DNA of 64,000 nucleotides from Cordia subcordata (lineage: Eukaryota > Streptophyta > Magnoliopsida > Boraginales > Cordiaceae). The position numbers and the translations under genes were made by a program. The notes under the pieces were generated by a model. That model was not told where the DNA came from. It saw only the letters and a program-made list of their open reading frames with translations, and did no database searches. Below are positions 44,890 through 55,522 of the stretch, piece after piece (positions within the stretch are counted from its first letter, which is position 1; the number at the start of each line of letters is the position of its first letter). The DNA lies in contig JAPTOF010000015.1 in the NCBI GenBank assembly GCA_028554755.1, positions 4,154,001 through 4,218,000 of the forward strand. The letters are read 5' to 3'.

Positions 44890-45420
44890 CCTGCAAGGTA
44901 AAGTGCTATTAGAGAAATTATGAACCAAATGATGACAGAGAGAGCATTTGTTAGAGAGCATGTGCTTAAAATGATGGATTATTTCAATATTGCTGAGATC
45001 CTAGGGGCAAACATAGATGAACAGTCCAAGATAAGCATGATTTTGAAAACTCTACCACTATCTTACACCTACTTCAGCTTAATTATAATATGGGCAAGAT
45101 GAACATGGATATAATGGAATTGATGATAAAGCTGTTAGCTATAGAAACCATAATGAAAGATAAGGGCCACTTAAATATAGTCCAGGCATCCACTTATGGA
45201 CTTTACCCAAAAAGGAAAAAGTTCAAAGGAAAGGGGAATAAAAAACGTGGTAGAGGGAAAAGAAAGATAAATGATGAATAGCCCAAATAGTTAATAGGTG
45301 AAAATCCCAAGGGCAAATACTTTAAGTATGGCAAAAAAAAGCACTAGAAAAGGGATTGCCCAAAGTACCTGGCACAAGGCCAGACAGGTACATCTCTTTT
45401 GTTTTCTATTAAACCTATTT
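44890..45420 (+). pseudogene. gag: Copia element B gag, C-terminal part
   Basis: MNQMMTERAFVREHVLKMMD...NIAEILGANIDEQSKISMIL...LPLSY (44920-45100) is the copia gag central region. After a frame change come KGHLNIVQAS and a Lys/Arg/Gly-rich basic stretch (45210-45275). The zinc knuckle near 45322-45360 is destroyed: both leading Cys codons read Tyr and a stop follows the His, with only the final CPKY intact. Confidence 0.8.
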
Positions 45421-45755
45421 AGTGGTTGATTCTACTGATTCTTAGATTGTAAACTCTGGAGTCACTAATCATATTTGCAATTCTTTGCATTGGTTTCAAG
45501 AAATGAAGAAACTAACAAAAGGGAAATTTGCTTTGAGAATAAGTAACAGAACAAAAGTATAGGCTGTTGTAGTAGGAGAATTGCGATTAAATTTTTTTAT
45601 GTAATAGGAAGTTATTTGTGAACAATGTTTATTATGTTCTAGATGTACTTATAAACCTAATTTCTATATCTCAACTAATATTAGATAGTTTTTACATTAA
45701 TTTCCATTCTGGTGTTAATATTAGTTGAGATAGAAATATTATCTATTCCAGTAGC
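45421..45755 (+). pseudogene. pol: Copia element B protease region, heavily decayed
   Basis: Between gag and integrase. Fragments such as IVNSGVTNHICNS (protease site, normally DSGATNHIC, with Asp changed to Asn, near 45445) and FVNNVYYVLDVLINLISISQ (near 45610) are readable across frame changes. Confidence 0.65.
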
Positions 45756-46402
45756 ATGCATGATAAATTGTTCTATATGAAACCTATTACAAACTCACTG
45801 CATAATATAGAACAAACTAATTCCCAGAAAAGAAAGTTTTCTTTGACCAATGATACTTATCTTTGGCACCTATGCTTTGTACATATTAGTCTAAAGCGAA
45901 TTCGGAGATTAGTCGAGGATGGGCATCTTAGCTCATTAGATCTTAAAGATCAACCTCCGTGTGAATCTTGCCTTAAAGAGAAGATGACTAAACGATCATT
46001 TTCTTCTAAAGAAGAAAGAGCCAAGGAAGTATTGGAATTGGTTCACACTAATGTGTGTGGTCCTATGAGCAAACCATGATAAGGAGGTTATAAGTATTTC
46101 ATTACTTTTACTAATGATTATTCTAGATATGGATATGTATATCTGATGCGAGACAAGTTTGAATCCTTTGAGAATTCAAGGAGTTTAAGGTTGAGGCGAA
46201 GTGGAAATTAGATGAACATATCAAAGCCCTTCAGTCTAATTGACATGGTGAATACCTCTCGGGTGAGTTTAGAGATTACTTTACACAAGAAGAGATTGTG
46301 TCTCAGCTGACTTCACTGGGGTCTCCCCAGCAAAATGGTGTAGCAGAGAGAAGAAACTGTACCCTATTAGATATGGTCAGGTCAATGATGAGTCATGCAT
46401 CA
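45756..46402 (+). pseudogene. pol: Copia element B integrase, N-terminal half, cut by N2
   Basis: Begins with MHDKLFYMKP. HHCC domain: LWHLCFVHISLKRIRRL...CESCLKEKMTKR (45872-46000). Core: LELVHTNVCGPM, where the first catalytic Asp (normally HTDVCGP) is Asn; then YFITFTNDYSRYGYVYLM, a decayed NSHG-like stretch and SPQQNGVAERRNCTLLDMVR (46322-46380) with the catalytic Glu kept. The text ends at SMMSHAS and element N2 begins at 46403. About 70 codons expected before the resumed GYPKGTT block at 53609 are absent. Confidence 0.85.
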
Positions 46403-48160
46403 TGATGTGTTTGCTTTGTGTGTTTATATATTGCATGTATATACTTTTTTTGAGGTGTTTTAAGCATCATTTAATGTATTAGTATAGCATTTGGGTCATA
46501 CTTGTGCATATTAGGATTTACGTGTTCATAGTTGAAGTTAAGACTTAAATGCTACACTAATGCGCATTAATTGCTTGTTTTAGGTAAGATTTGAGAAGAT
46601 AATCGAAGCTTAGTTGAGGGTGCTTGGCGTGTGGAAAAAAGCCAAGAGTGCTTTGGACATAAAGGAATGAAGAAAAGTGCATTTGGAGTGACCAGGCGAA
46701 GAAAGGAGCAACCGAGGTGAAACTGAGCGCAACGGGAGCTAAATTCAGAACACCCATTTCCCTAAACCCAAAATCCACCAAAAAGTCACCTCATACACTC
46801 ACTTCTAAACACATTTAACACTTGGAATCAAGGATCCAAGAGGATCAAACACTAGGATTTGGGGCATGGCTCATGGATTGTAAAGCTTGGCTATGGGTAG
46901 AAGGGTATCTCTCTTTTATCCTAAGTCTAAATATGTATAATTAGAGTTATGAAAGGTGATTATTCTTGTACTTATGGATTGATTACTACTTTTTATTAAT
47001 GGAAACTTGAGGGATTTATGTATGCTTGCTTTATGCTTAGGGTTTTAAAGGCCATTTTACATACATGTCTATGTGTTTGTTGACATGCCTCAATGAAGTT
47101 GCCTATACATATTGAAGTCTATTATGCTATTAACTATTTCCATATCATTACGCTAGCAAGTCTATGTGTTTGTGTGATGACTACATAAAATGTGTATGTT
47201 TATATACATGTCTATGTGTGTGTTAGCATACTTAATAGCATAAATAGCTTCTATTGGTTACATGTCGAGTGTTATTGATTAAATTGGTGTAATCTAAGCA
47301 AGTCTATGTGTTTAATACTATAATATACCAGTGTATTCCCGAATGTCATGCCCTAGATGTGTTTGCTTTGCACTTTAATGTTAATTTCCGCTATTGTGAT
47401 GTGATCGATGGTGCACAACTAGTAACTAGCCTAGGTTGAGTGCCCTTTGGCTTTAAATCCAGCTAATAGGAGTCCAGATAGGTTTAGTTGACCTTAGTTC
47501 ACTTAGAAAGGCTAGTTAGTCCACCTAACACCTTAGGTTTATAAGGACCATGCCGTAGCTATGAGTGAGCTGAAGCTTAGAAACGGACTCGCACCGAGTC
47601 CTAGGGTCAGATTGGGGAACTAATTAGTGGCCTAAGTACTAGGGTTAGATTGATGTACACTCACCTAGAACTTTATTGGCTAGCCCTAATTCTTAAGTCA
47701 TAAAGACCACATCTACTGCTAGGCATCGCCACCTAGGGACAGACCCTCACTGAGGCTTAGGGTGCCACTAATTATAGGTCAAGATTAGAGCACTTAGTAT
47801 AATCTATCAAGTAACCATAGAAAGATGTAGTAATCACCATAAGCAAGATGTATTCACCTCGTTCCCCCATTTTCGACGTTTGAATCCCCTTGGATCACTT
47901 GATTCCCGGTCACACATACACACACATCTTTTATATCCATGCCTTTAGATAAGGTTTATCTTTTTGAGCTCTCTTTAAACCAAAAATCTCCGAAACATCA
48001 TAATTTTAGGACCCAACATGTAGCTCTTACGACGCATATAGCTTAGGACACCATACACGTTAGGCCTCCTCATGGATTTGGCCCTGCACTCACACACACC
48101 GTATTACACATGACTTGTGCACTTGCGGGCTATTTAGGCTTGTGCTTAAGTAGCATATCA
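46403..48160 (+). mobile_element. 5' LTR of N2
   Basis: 1758 bp, TGATGTGTTTGCTTTGTG...TAGCATATCA. Shorter than N1's LTRs because a part around the GC-rich promoter block is missing after 46740 (sequence passes from the upstream unit directly to CACCCATTTCCCTAAACCC). One GGCTTTAAATCCAGC block at 47449. The 3' LTR retains the missing promoter part, so the deletion occurred after insertion. Confidence 0.88.
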
Positions 48161-48166
48161 AGTTCT

Positions 48167-48184
48167 TGGTGCCGCTGCTAGGGA
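48167..48184 (+). other. Primer-binding site of N2 (tRNA-Asp type)
   Basis: TGGTGCCGCTGCTAGGGA, four differences from the complement of the plant tRNA-Asp 3' end, six bases after the LTR. Confidence 0.85.
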
Positions 48185-48342
48185 GGCAACGATTATTTGG
48201 TTTCTTAATTTTTTTGTGTCTTAGCTTGTTACGTGTTGTTTTATCTTTTCTTTTCATGTTTTTATTATTTTGATTAATAAAAGAAAAATTCAAAAAAAAA
48301 TTGTTAAGCATTATGAAGACGATTACTTATGCTTGATTAAGT

Positions 48343-50271
48343 ATGACTGACCCAAATGCTTCTTGGTGGTCCTTAGTATCCTCTTCCCCACCACCTGCAT
48401 GTGTTCCATATGCATGTCATTTATGTAGAAGTTTCATACATCCAACTATTTTCTGTCCCCATGAAAATTCCCCATCTAGGGCTAGTGCTAACTATGACCC
48501 CTATAGTCATGCATTATCTCATGTATCTTAATTTAGAGATTATAACTATAAGAAAGCATACTCTTGTTATTGCAATCTATGTAGAAGCCATGCTCATGAT
48601 TCCAATGCTTGTCCCATTTTCCACCCTTATCCCCGATTGCATGTAATGCCCAATGCCCCTAGGAATCATATGCCTATGCATACATCTTCATCCTATTATC
48701 ATGATTCTAGGGAGCAACATCATGCATTTTCATATTGGGGTCAAGATGACTCTTCATTCGGTACACTTCCTTGCGTTGAGAGTCCATTCTTCACACAACC
48801 TTTTCCCACCCATCCGTCCTCTAAGTACTATAATGGTTGCACTTATAGTTAACCCAATCAGGATATTTACCATTTTCACTCAGTTGAACCTTCTTTCATT
48901 ATGTCTTTACTCTTGGAGCAATTAGATCAAATGCTTGAGCAATCCCGATCTCTCCTCTGATCTAATCAAGAGAAACTAGAGAGTTTGAAGTAAGACACCA
49001 AATCTCCAAGTAAGCGCTTGAAGAGAATGGTTGAGAGTGTGCAACTCAATAGCACAAATTTTGAGATACCTTTCAAGTGAGTTGATGGGATAGAGATGAG
49101 ACCTAACAATGAGGTGACTGGAGGTGAAAAAGATGATGTCTTGGAGTGACAACTAGAGAAACAAGTTGATGGAGATATAACATCATGTAGTGAGAATGAG
49201 GATGAGCTTGAAAACAATATGGTTCATGATGATTCCTATGGATATGTTTTAGAGGAAATAGTACCATATCCTTCTAAGCTTTCAACGCCTTCCATTGATT
49301 CATGTGAGCCTTTTCTTTCTTCTTACCCCACACATTCCATACACTTGGAGGTTGAGTCTCATGATTATAGCACTTATTTGCATTTCGAGTCCTCATTTAG
49401 GGAGTTTAGGGTACATACCTCCCTTGAGCATTCATGCATCCATAACCCGAAATCCTCTAAGTCCCCATTGTCCCCTCCATGTGTGTCTACCCCGTATGAA
49501 AAGCATGACAGTAAGATGACACCCACTAGTGATGAATGTATTATTAAATTTAAAGAGACTTTATCTAGTAAAGGTTTAAAGTCATCCATTGGGGAAAACA
49601 AGACATCAATTTCGGAGCTTTTAGATGATAAGTCTCTTCGAGTTAAGAATCGTGGCGTTGAGGATAATAGCAACTCTAAGAAGTCACATAAGAAAGAAAT
49701 TAGTGTGCTTGGAAGAATGATCTATAGGTCTCTGTGGATGTTTGATGATATATTGATGGAAATAGAGCCCATTAAGATCAAATGCAACCTTCGTAATAAG
49801 TTAGAACGACCTAGGCTTAAACATGTTATATCTTGTAAAGAGAAAGAGTGTAGTACTTCATCGTCCCTCATCCTTGCCCTTCTTTCTCTGAGAGTCGTTC
49901 CCACTCCCCTTTCCCATTCTGATGAGTCTCCCCATTTGGAGCTCACGTTTATGCCTTCTAGTATAGAACATTTTTATCTAGGGTTAGATAGCAATTCTCT
50001 CATGTTACATATATTAGACCTATCTTTGACCCATGAGAAGGGTGTGTTTCTAGCTCTTGATTCTAAAAAAGAGGCCATGGGGTGGTTAGTTAGAGAGCAA
50101 GTGAGGCATGATCTTTCACATTTATGCATAACACCTTCCACACTTGTACACACATTCTCATTTGATGTTTCAAGGTGGGATCTTGAAAAGAGGTGCATTG
50201 AACATCCACTGCCCCATCATTTATTGCATGACCTTTTTCCTTCTATTGTCTGTACATGGTTGAATATCTGA
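48343..50271 (+). pseudogene. Family-N ORF, copy N2 (double CCHC zinc knuckle protein)
   Basis: Function unknown. A single frame of about 643 codons from MTDPNASWWSLVSSSPPP to IVCTWLNI-stop, with about six point stops (48529, 48850, 48958, 48991, 49078, 49147) and no frameshift; the last 350 codons (49219-50271) are fully open. Two zinc knuckles fit C-x2-C-x4-H-x4-C: CHLCRSFIHPTIFC (48418-48459) and CNLCRSHAHDSNAC (48571-48612). Then come a Tyr/His/Ser-rich part with HDSREQHHAFSYWGQDD, a coiled-coil-like segment (LLEQLDQMLEQSRSLL), an acidic patch, SYGYVLEEIVPYPSKLST, a Ser/Pro-rich part, ENKTSISELLDDKSL, the basic SKKSHKKEISVLGRMIYRSL and a C-terminal region with SFDVSRWDLEKRCIEHPLPH. Colinear with N1. 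Probably an RNA-binding, gag-like protein; no protease or RT motif. Confidence 0.78.
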
Positions 50272-51725
50272 CAATTTGTGCCTCTTAATTTTGAACATGT
50301 ATTGCTCTAACACTAGTGCCCGGCTGGAGGCGTTAAATTTAGCGCTGCTAGGAGGCACCCTAGAGATGTTTATATTTCATTTGGTTTCCTTGCTTTTCCT
50401 TTTCTTTTATTTGCTTTTAGTATTATCGTTCTTTGATTTTCAATTGCTTTTTGTTTTTCTTTTTCACCCTCCCAAGTGTTGATCCTTACTTCTATCATTT
50501 CCGATTCTTCATGCACCTTGTTTATAATTTGATAATGCCAATAAGAGCTCGCATGGCAAATGCTACTAATTTTGTACTTTGTTAGTGTTTGTCATTTGTT
50601 AAGAAATAGGTTTAGTAGACAAATTATTGATCATTGGCATTTTAGAGCTTCAAAGAACGCAAGGTTGCATCTATCCTTTCTTCACTTGTTCCCTTTTATC
50701 TACCCCATCCCCACTACCCTTACTTACTTTGTGTTGTCTATTTGCTTGTTAAGTAGTATTGTTCTATTTGCTTAAGGACAAGCAAAGTTTAGGTTTAGGG
50801 GTATAGGAGTTTGGCTTTATTGATTTATATTTTGATTAGGGTATTAGGGTAGATTGCATTATGGACATTAAAATGGTAAAATTTTTTTGATTTTATGCAT
50901 ATTGAGTTGTTTATTTCTTGGTTGATCGTTGTATTGGCTATTGTGGTTAACTTAATTGATGGCTGAATATGTGTTTCATTTGTGATGAGTGAATAAAGTG
51001 GATGGAAAATCAGGTCTTGGAGAGGATGTCTTTGGAAGTTGTGGAGAGTGAGGGCCTTTAAGAATGACCTTTGTAGCCACCCCATAGCTTGGTTGGAAAG
51101 AGTGTTGAAAAAGGGCTTTTAATGTGAGTGCCTCTTCCTTGATTGGTTCTTTTTTATGTGCCAAAGCCTTTCTTTTTCTTTTTTTTTTGTGTGAATGCAA
51201 TGCAAAGCATGAAAAAATCCAAAAGAAATTGGAAAAGGAAAAAATGTGCAATAATATAAAAAAAAGTGTGAAAAAGAGAAATAGCCAAAGGCACCAAATA
51301 GTTTTGTGAATAAGTGCATAAGTGACAAAATGTCAACTTAGCACAAGCTATCCTCTATGTAGATATGTGAATGAGGTTTTTTATAAGCCATTAAGTATGT
51401 ATATTCTCTCTCTTCTTGTCCTTGAGGCTTTGTGCGTGTTGGTGAGGCCATGTTAGTTGAGGGGGCATGAAATCTCAACATCCTGAGTGCATGTGTTAGA
51501 ATCCTAGGCTTGTGGTAGTTTGGCTACTTGGGAACTACCCACGAGGTTCGAGGCCCTTCATTAGTAGAGAGAGGATCCAAAGAGACTTGAGGATCTTTCC
51601 ACAATAAGAATGCCCCCTTTCTGCTTTTTAGACTAACTATGATAGTGAGTCAATTCCATAGGCAACCCTTTGTATTGACTTTAGAGGTAAACATAGGATT
51701 GGGCTTGCTTGAGGACAAGCAAAGA
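50272..51725 (+). other. N2 3' spacer
   Basis: Non-coding, matching N1 27378-28898 and, reversed, E1 1503-2900. Contains the block TGCCCGGCTGGAGGCGTTAA near 50319, an internal PPT-like block (AGGACAAGCAAAG...GGGGTATAGGAG, 50767-50800) and an A/T low-complexity segment near 51165-51275 that yields spurious ORFs on both strands. Confidence 0.75.
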
Positions 51726-51741
51726 GAAGGTTTGAGTGTGT
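51726..51741 (+). other. Polypurine tract of N2 (diverged)
   Basis: GAAGGTTTGAGTGTGT directly before the decayed LTR start TTAAGTG. Preceded by GAGGACAAGCAAAGA, as in E1 and N1. Confidence 0.75.
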
Positions 51742-53608
51742 TTAAGTGTTTGTTTTGTGTGTGTATTGCATATATATACTTGTTTTGAGATGTTTTGAGC
51801 TTTATTTAATACATTAGTATAGCATTTAGGTCATACTTGTGCATATTAGTGTTTACATATTCATAGTTGAAGTTAAGACTTAAATGCTACACTAATGCGC
51901 ATTTGTTGCTTGTTTTAGTGTGATTTATAGAGATAATTGGATCTTACTTGAGGGTGCTTTGAGTATGGAGCAAAGAAAAGGGTGTATCAGAGATAAAGGA
52001 ATGAAGAAAAGTGTATTTGGAAGTGGTCAGGCAAACGAAGGAACGACCGAATTAGAATCTAGGTCAATTTTAGGCAGTTGACTTAGCCCCAAAGCCGGTC
52101 GACTAGCTGGGCCCTCAGTTGGATGCAATTTTAGCTCTATTTAAGCCACTTTTCAGCCATTTTTTAAGAAGAACACAAACCAAATCAAACACCTATTTCC
52201 CTAAACCCAAAATCAACCAAAAATCACCTCACACAGTCACTTATAAATGCATTTAACACTTGGAATCAAGGATCCAAGAGGATCGAACACTAGGATTTGG
52301 GGAATAGCTCATGGATTGTAAGGCTTGGTTATGGATAGAAGGGTATCTCCCTTTTATCCTAAGTCTAATTATGTGTGATTAGAACTATATAGGGTAATTA
52401 TATCTTGTATATATGGATTGATTACTACTTTCTATTAATGGGAACTTGATGGATTTATGTATATATGCTTTATGCTTAGGGTTTCAAAGGCTATTTTACA
52501 TATATGTCTATGTGTTTGTTGAAATGCCTCAATGATGTAGCATATTTATGTAGTCTATTATGCTATTAACCATTTTAAAATCATTATGCTAGCATGTCTA
52601 TGTGTTTGTGTGGTGATTACATGAAATGGGTATTTCTATATACATGTCTATGTGTGTGTTAGCATACTTAATAGCATAAATAGCTTTTATTGCTTACATG
52701 TTAGGTGCTATTGCTTAAATTGGTGTAATATAAGCACTTCTATGAGTTTAGTAGTAGAATATACTAGTGTAATCTCGAATGCCATGTCCTAGATATGTTT
52801 GCTTTGCACTTTAATGTCAATTTCTGCTATTGTAATGCGATCGATGGTGCACAACTACTAACTGGCTTAGGTCGAGCCCCGTTTGGCTTTAAATCCAGCC
52901 AATAGGAGTCTAGATAGGTTTAGTTGACCTTAGTTCACTTAGGAAGGCTAGTTAATCTACCATAATGCCTTAGGTTCATAAGAAGCACACCGTAGCTTTG
53001 AGTGAGGTGAAGCTTAGGGATGGACTCGTATTGAGTCCTAGGGTCAGATTGGGGAACTAATTAGTGGACTAAGTCTAAGGTTAGAACAATCTATACTCAC
53101 CTAGAACCTTATTGATAGCCCTAATTCCTAAGTCATAAAGACCACACTGTACAGCTAGGCATCGCCACTTAGGGACGAACCCACACTATGGCTTAGAGTA
53201 CTAATTAGGAGGCTAATTATAGGTCTCGATTAGAGCACTTAGTATAATCCATCAAGTAACCCTTGAAAGACGTGATAATCACCATAAACAAGACATAATC
53301 ACCTCGGTCCCCCATTTTCAACGTTTGAATCCCCTTAGATCACTTGATTCCCTCGTCACACATGCACACATATCTTTTATTTCCTTGCCTTTAAATTAGG
53401 TTTATCATTTTCGAGCTCTCTTTAAACCAAAAACCCCCAAAACATCATAGTTTAGGGACCCAACATGTAGCTCTTAGGATGTACATAGCTTAGGACACCA
53501 AACACATTAGGCCTCCTCGTGGATTCAATCCCACACTCACACACACAGTACTACAGACGACCCGTGTGCTTGCGGGCTATTTAGGCTTGTGCCGTGAGAT
53601 AACAATCA
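51742..53608 (+). mobile_element. 3' LTR of N2
   Basis: 1867 bp. Start changed to TTAAGTGTTTGTTTTGTG. GC-rich block with GCCGGTCGACTAGC near 52094-52108, TCTATTTAAGCC near 52135 as the TATA-like site, one GGCTTTAAATCCAGCC block near 52886, end AACAATCA at 53608. The host integrase text resumes at 53609. Confidence 0.88.
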
Positions 53609-53930
53609 GGGTATCCTAAGGGAACCACAATTGGATCTTTATAATCCTAAGGAGCAGAAGGTGTTTATAAACACCTATGTTAGATACTTATAGAATGATT
53701 AAATGATTTAGAAAGCACCAAATTCTAAAGTTGTTCTAGAAGAGATTTCACAAGAATCTCTAATAACACCTGTGGTAACTCTAAATAAAAAAGAATAGCA
53801 TATTAAACCTAATATATTGGAGCCTCATCGTGATAGATCAGGTGGTGGATCCACAAGTTATTAGAGCCTAATATATTAAACCTAATATATTGTAAACCTA
53901 ATATATTGGAGCCTCGTCGTACAAGATCAG
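53609..53930 (+). pseudogene. pol: Copia element B integrase C-terminus and linker (resumed)
   Basis: Begins GYPKGTTIGSLYNPKEQKVF, the integrase C-terminal GYP..T.G..F..P....VFV block of copia elements. The linker is low-complexity and contains a local duplication of CCTAATATATT-GAGCCTCGTCG sequence (53807-53935). Confidence 0.8.
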
Positions 53931-54920
53931 GTGATGGATCCCATAAGTTATGATGAAACAGTTTTTGACATAGATGTCAACCAAAGGCAAAAGGCAATGG
54001 ATGTAGAGTTAGAATCTACATATTCTAACAAACTTTGGGATCTTGTAATTGCACCTGAAGAGGTAAAACCTATAGGGTGCAAATGGGTCTACAAGAGAAA
54101 AAGAGGAGTTGATGGAAAACTTGAAACCTTTAAAGTAAGGTTGGTGGCAAAAGGTTATACTCAGAAAGAAGGGATCAATTATGAGGAAACTTTCTCATTG
54201 ATAACCATGCTTAAATCCATTAGGAGATTTCTTGCCATCGCATGTCATTATGACTATGAGATATTGAAAATGGACGTCAAGACAACTTTTCTTAATGGAG
54301 AGCTTGACAAGACCATTTACGTGACATAACTAGATGGACATGTTGCTAAAGGCCATGAACATATGGTTTATAAGTTAAAAAAGTCCATTTATGGACTAAA
54401 GTAAGCATCTAGAGCATGGAACATCAAATTTGATCGCGCAATTAAATCTTATGATTTTGATCAAAACATTGATGAACCTTGTGCTTATAAGAGGCATAAT
54501 GGAAATGTTGTAGCTTTCTTGGTTCTGTATCTGGATGATATCCTACTAATTGGAAATGATGTGGGGATGTTATCATCCATCAAGGTTTGGCTTTTCTCTT
54601 AATTTCAAATAAAGGATTTAGGAGAAGCTAATTATGTTCTAAGGATTAAGCTTATGCGAGATCGTAAGAATAGAAGGCTAGCCCTATCTCAAGCTTCATT
54701 TATTGAGAAGATATTAGTCAGGTTTAACATGCAAAACTCTAAGAAGCTCTTATTACCTTCTAGACATAGAGCTTATCTATCTCGTGATCAATGTCCTAAA
54801 AAACCTGAGGAGACAAAGAGCATGAAGCGAGTTCCTTATGCTTCGGTGGTTGGAAGTCTCAAGTATGCTATGTTATGTACTATACTACATATTTGCTTTG
54901 TTGTTGGCATGGTTAGTTGA
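53931..54920 (+). pseudogene. pol: Copia element B reverse transcriptase
   Basis: Starts in the pre-RT region (ELESTYSNKLWDLV..PEEVKPIGCKWVYKRK...LVAKGYTQ), with fingers and palm (MDVKTTFLNGELDKTIYV, 54270-54325; the usual A before FLNG is T). After stops comes the catalytic box YLDD at 54528-54539 (normally YVDD) within LVLYLDDILLIGND, then GIKL-like, LSQASFIEKILVRFNM and RVPYASVVGSLKYAMLCT (54820-54880). Stops at 54327, 54402 and 54600 break the frame. Confidence 0.9.
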
Positions 54921-55440
54921 TATTAGTCAAACTCTAGACCGACACATTGGGTAAGCATATATTCAAGTTCCTACAAGGGACTAAGGATTATGTGCTGGAA
55001 TATCGTGCTAATGATCTAACACCATTAGCCTATACAAACTTGGATTTCTAGTCCAATAGAGATTCTAAGAAGTCTACTTCTGGATATGTTTTCACTCTGT
55101 CAAGAGGAGCTATTTCATAGAGATGTGTGAAGCAAAATTGTATTACTGACTCTACCATAGACGCCAAGTATGTAGCAGCGCTTGAGGCTGCGAAAGAGGC
55201 AGTATTGCTAAGAAATTTCCTTTCAGACCTAGAGGTTATGCTGATAGCTCATAGACTGATAACGTTATATTGTGACAACAACGGTGCTGTTTCACAGTGT
55301 AAAGAGCCTAGGAATCACAAAAAGAGTAAACACATTGAATGGAAATATCATTTGATCCGTGAGTTTATCCAGAAAGGAGATGTAGTAGTTGAAAAGATAG
55401 CTCTAACGGAAAACTTGGGCTGACCCATTTACAAAGACTC
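54921..55440 (+). pseudogene. pol: Copia element B RNase H
   Basis: Fragmentary to 55126, then VKQNCITDSTIDAKYVAALE (55120-55180), EAVLLRNFLSDLEV, LYCDNNGAVSQCKEPRNHKK and KHIEWKYHLIREFIQKGDVV (55330-55390), the copia RNase H C-terminus. The usual DP.TK ending is frameshifted near 55420. No further ORF precedes the PPT. Confidence 0.88.
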
Positions 55441-55505
55441 TTCCAGAGAAAATGTTTGCCACACATTTGGAGTCTATGGGTATTAAGCTATGTGGAAGTA
55501 ATCTT

Positions 55506-55522
55506 TAGAGCAAGTGGGAGAT
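55506..55522 (+). other. Polypurine tract of B
   Basis: TAGAGCAAGTGGGAGAT abutting the LTR start TGTTAGG at 55523. AAGTGGGAGA before TGTTAGG is the common plant copia PPT pattern. Confidence 0.85.

Larger units (their letters stand above)
46403..53608 (+). mobile_element. Pol-less LTR retrotransposon N2, nested in copia B integrase
   Basis: 7206-bp element of the same family as N1: 5' LTR 46403-48160, PBS, ORF 48343-50271, 3' spacer, PPT, 3' LTR 51742-53608. No pol. No matching 5-bp duplication flanks it, and about 210 bases of the host integrase are missing at its right side, so a flanking deletion followed or accompanied insertion. Confidence 0.9.
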
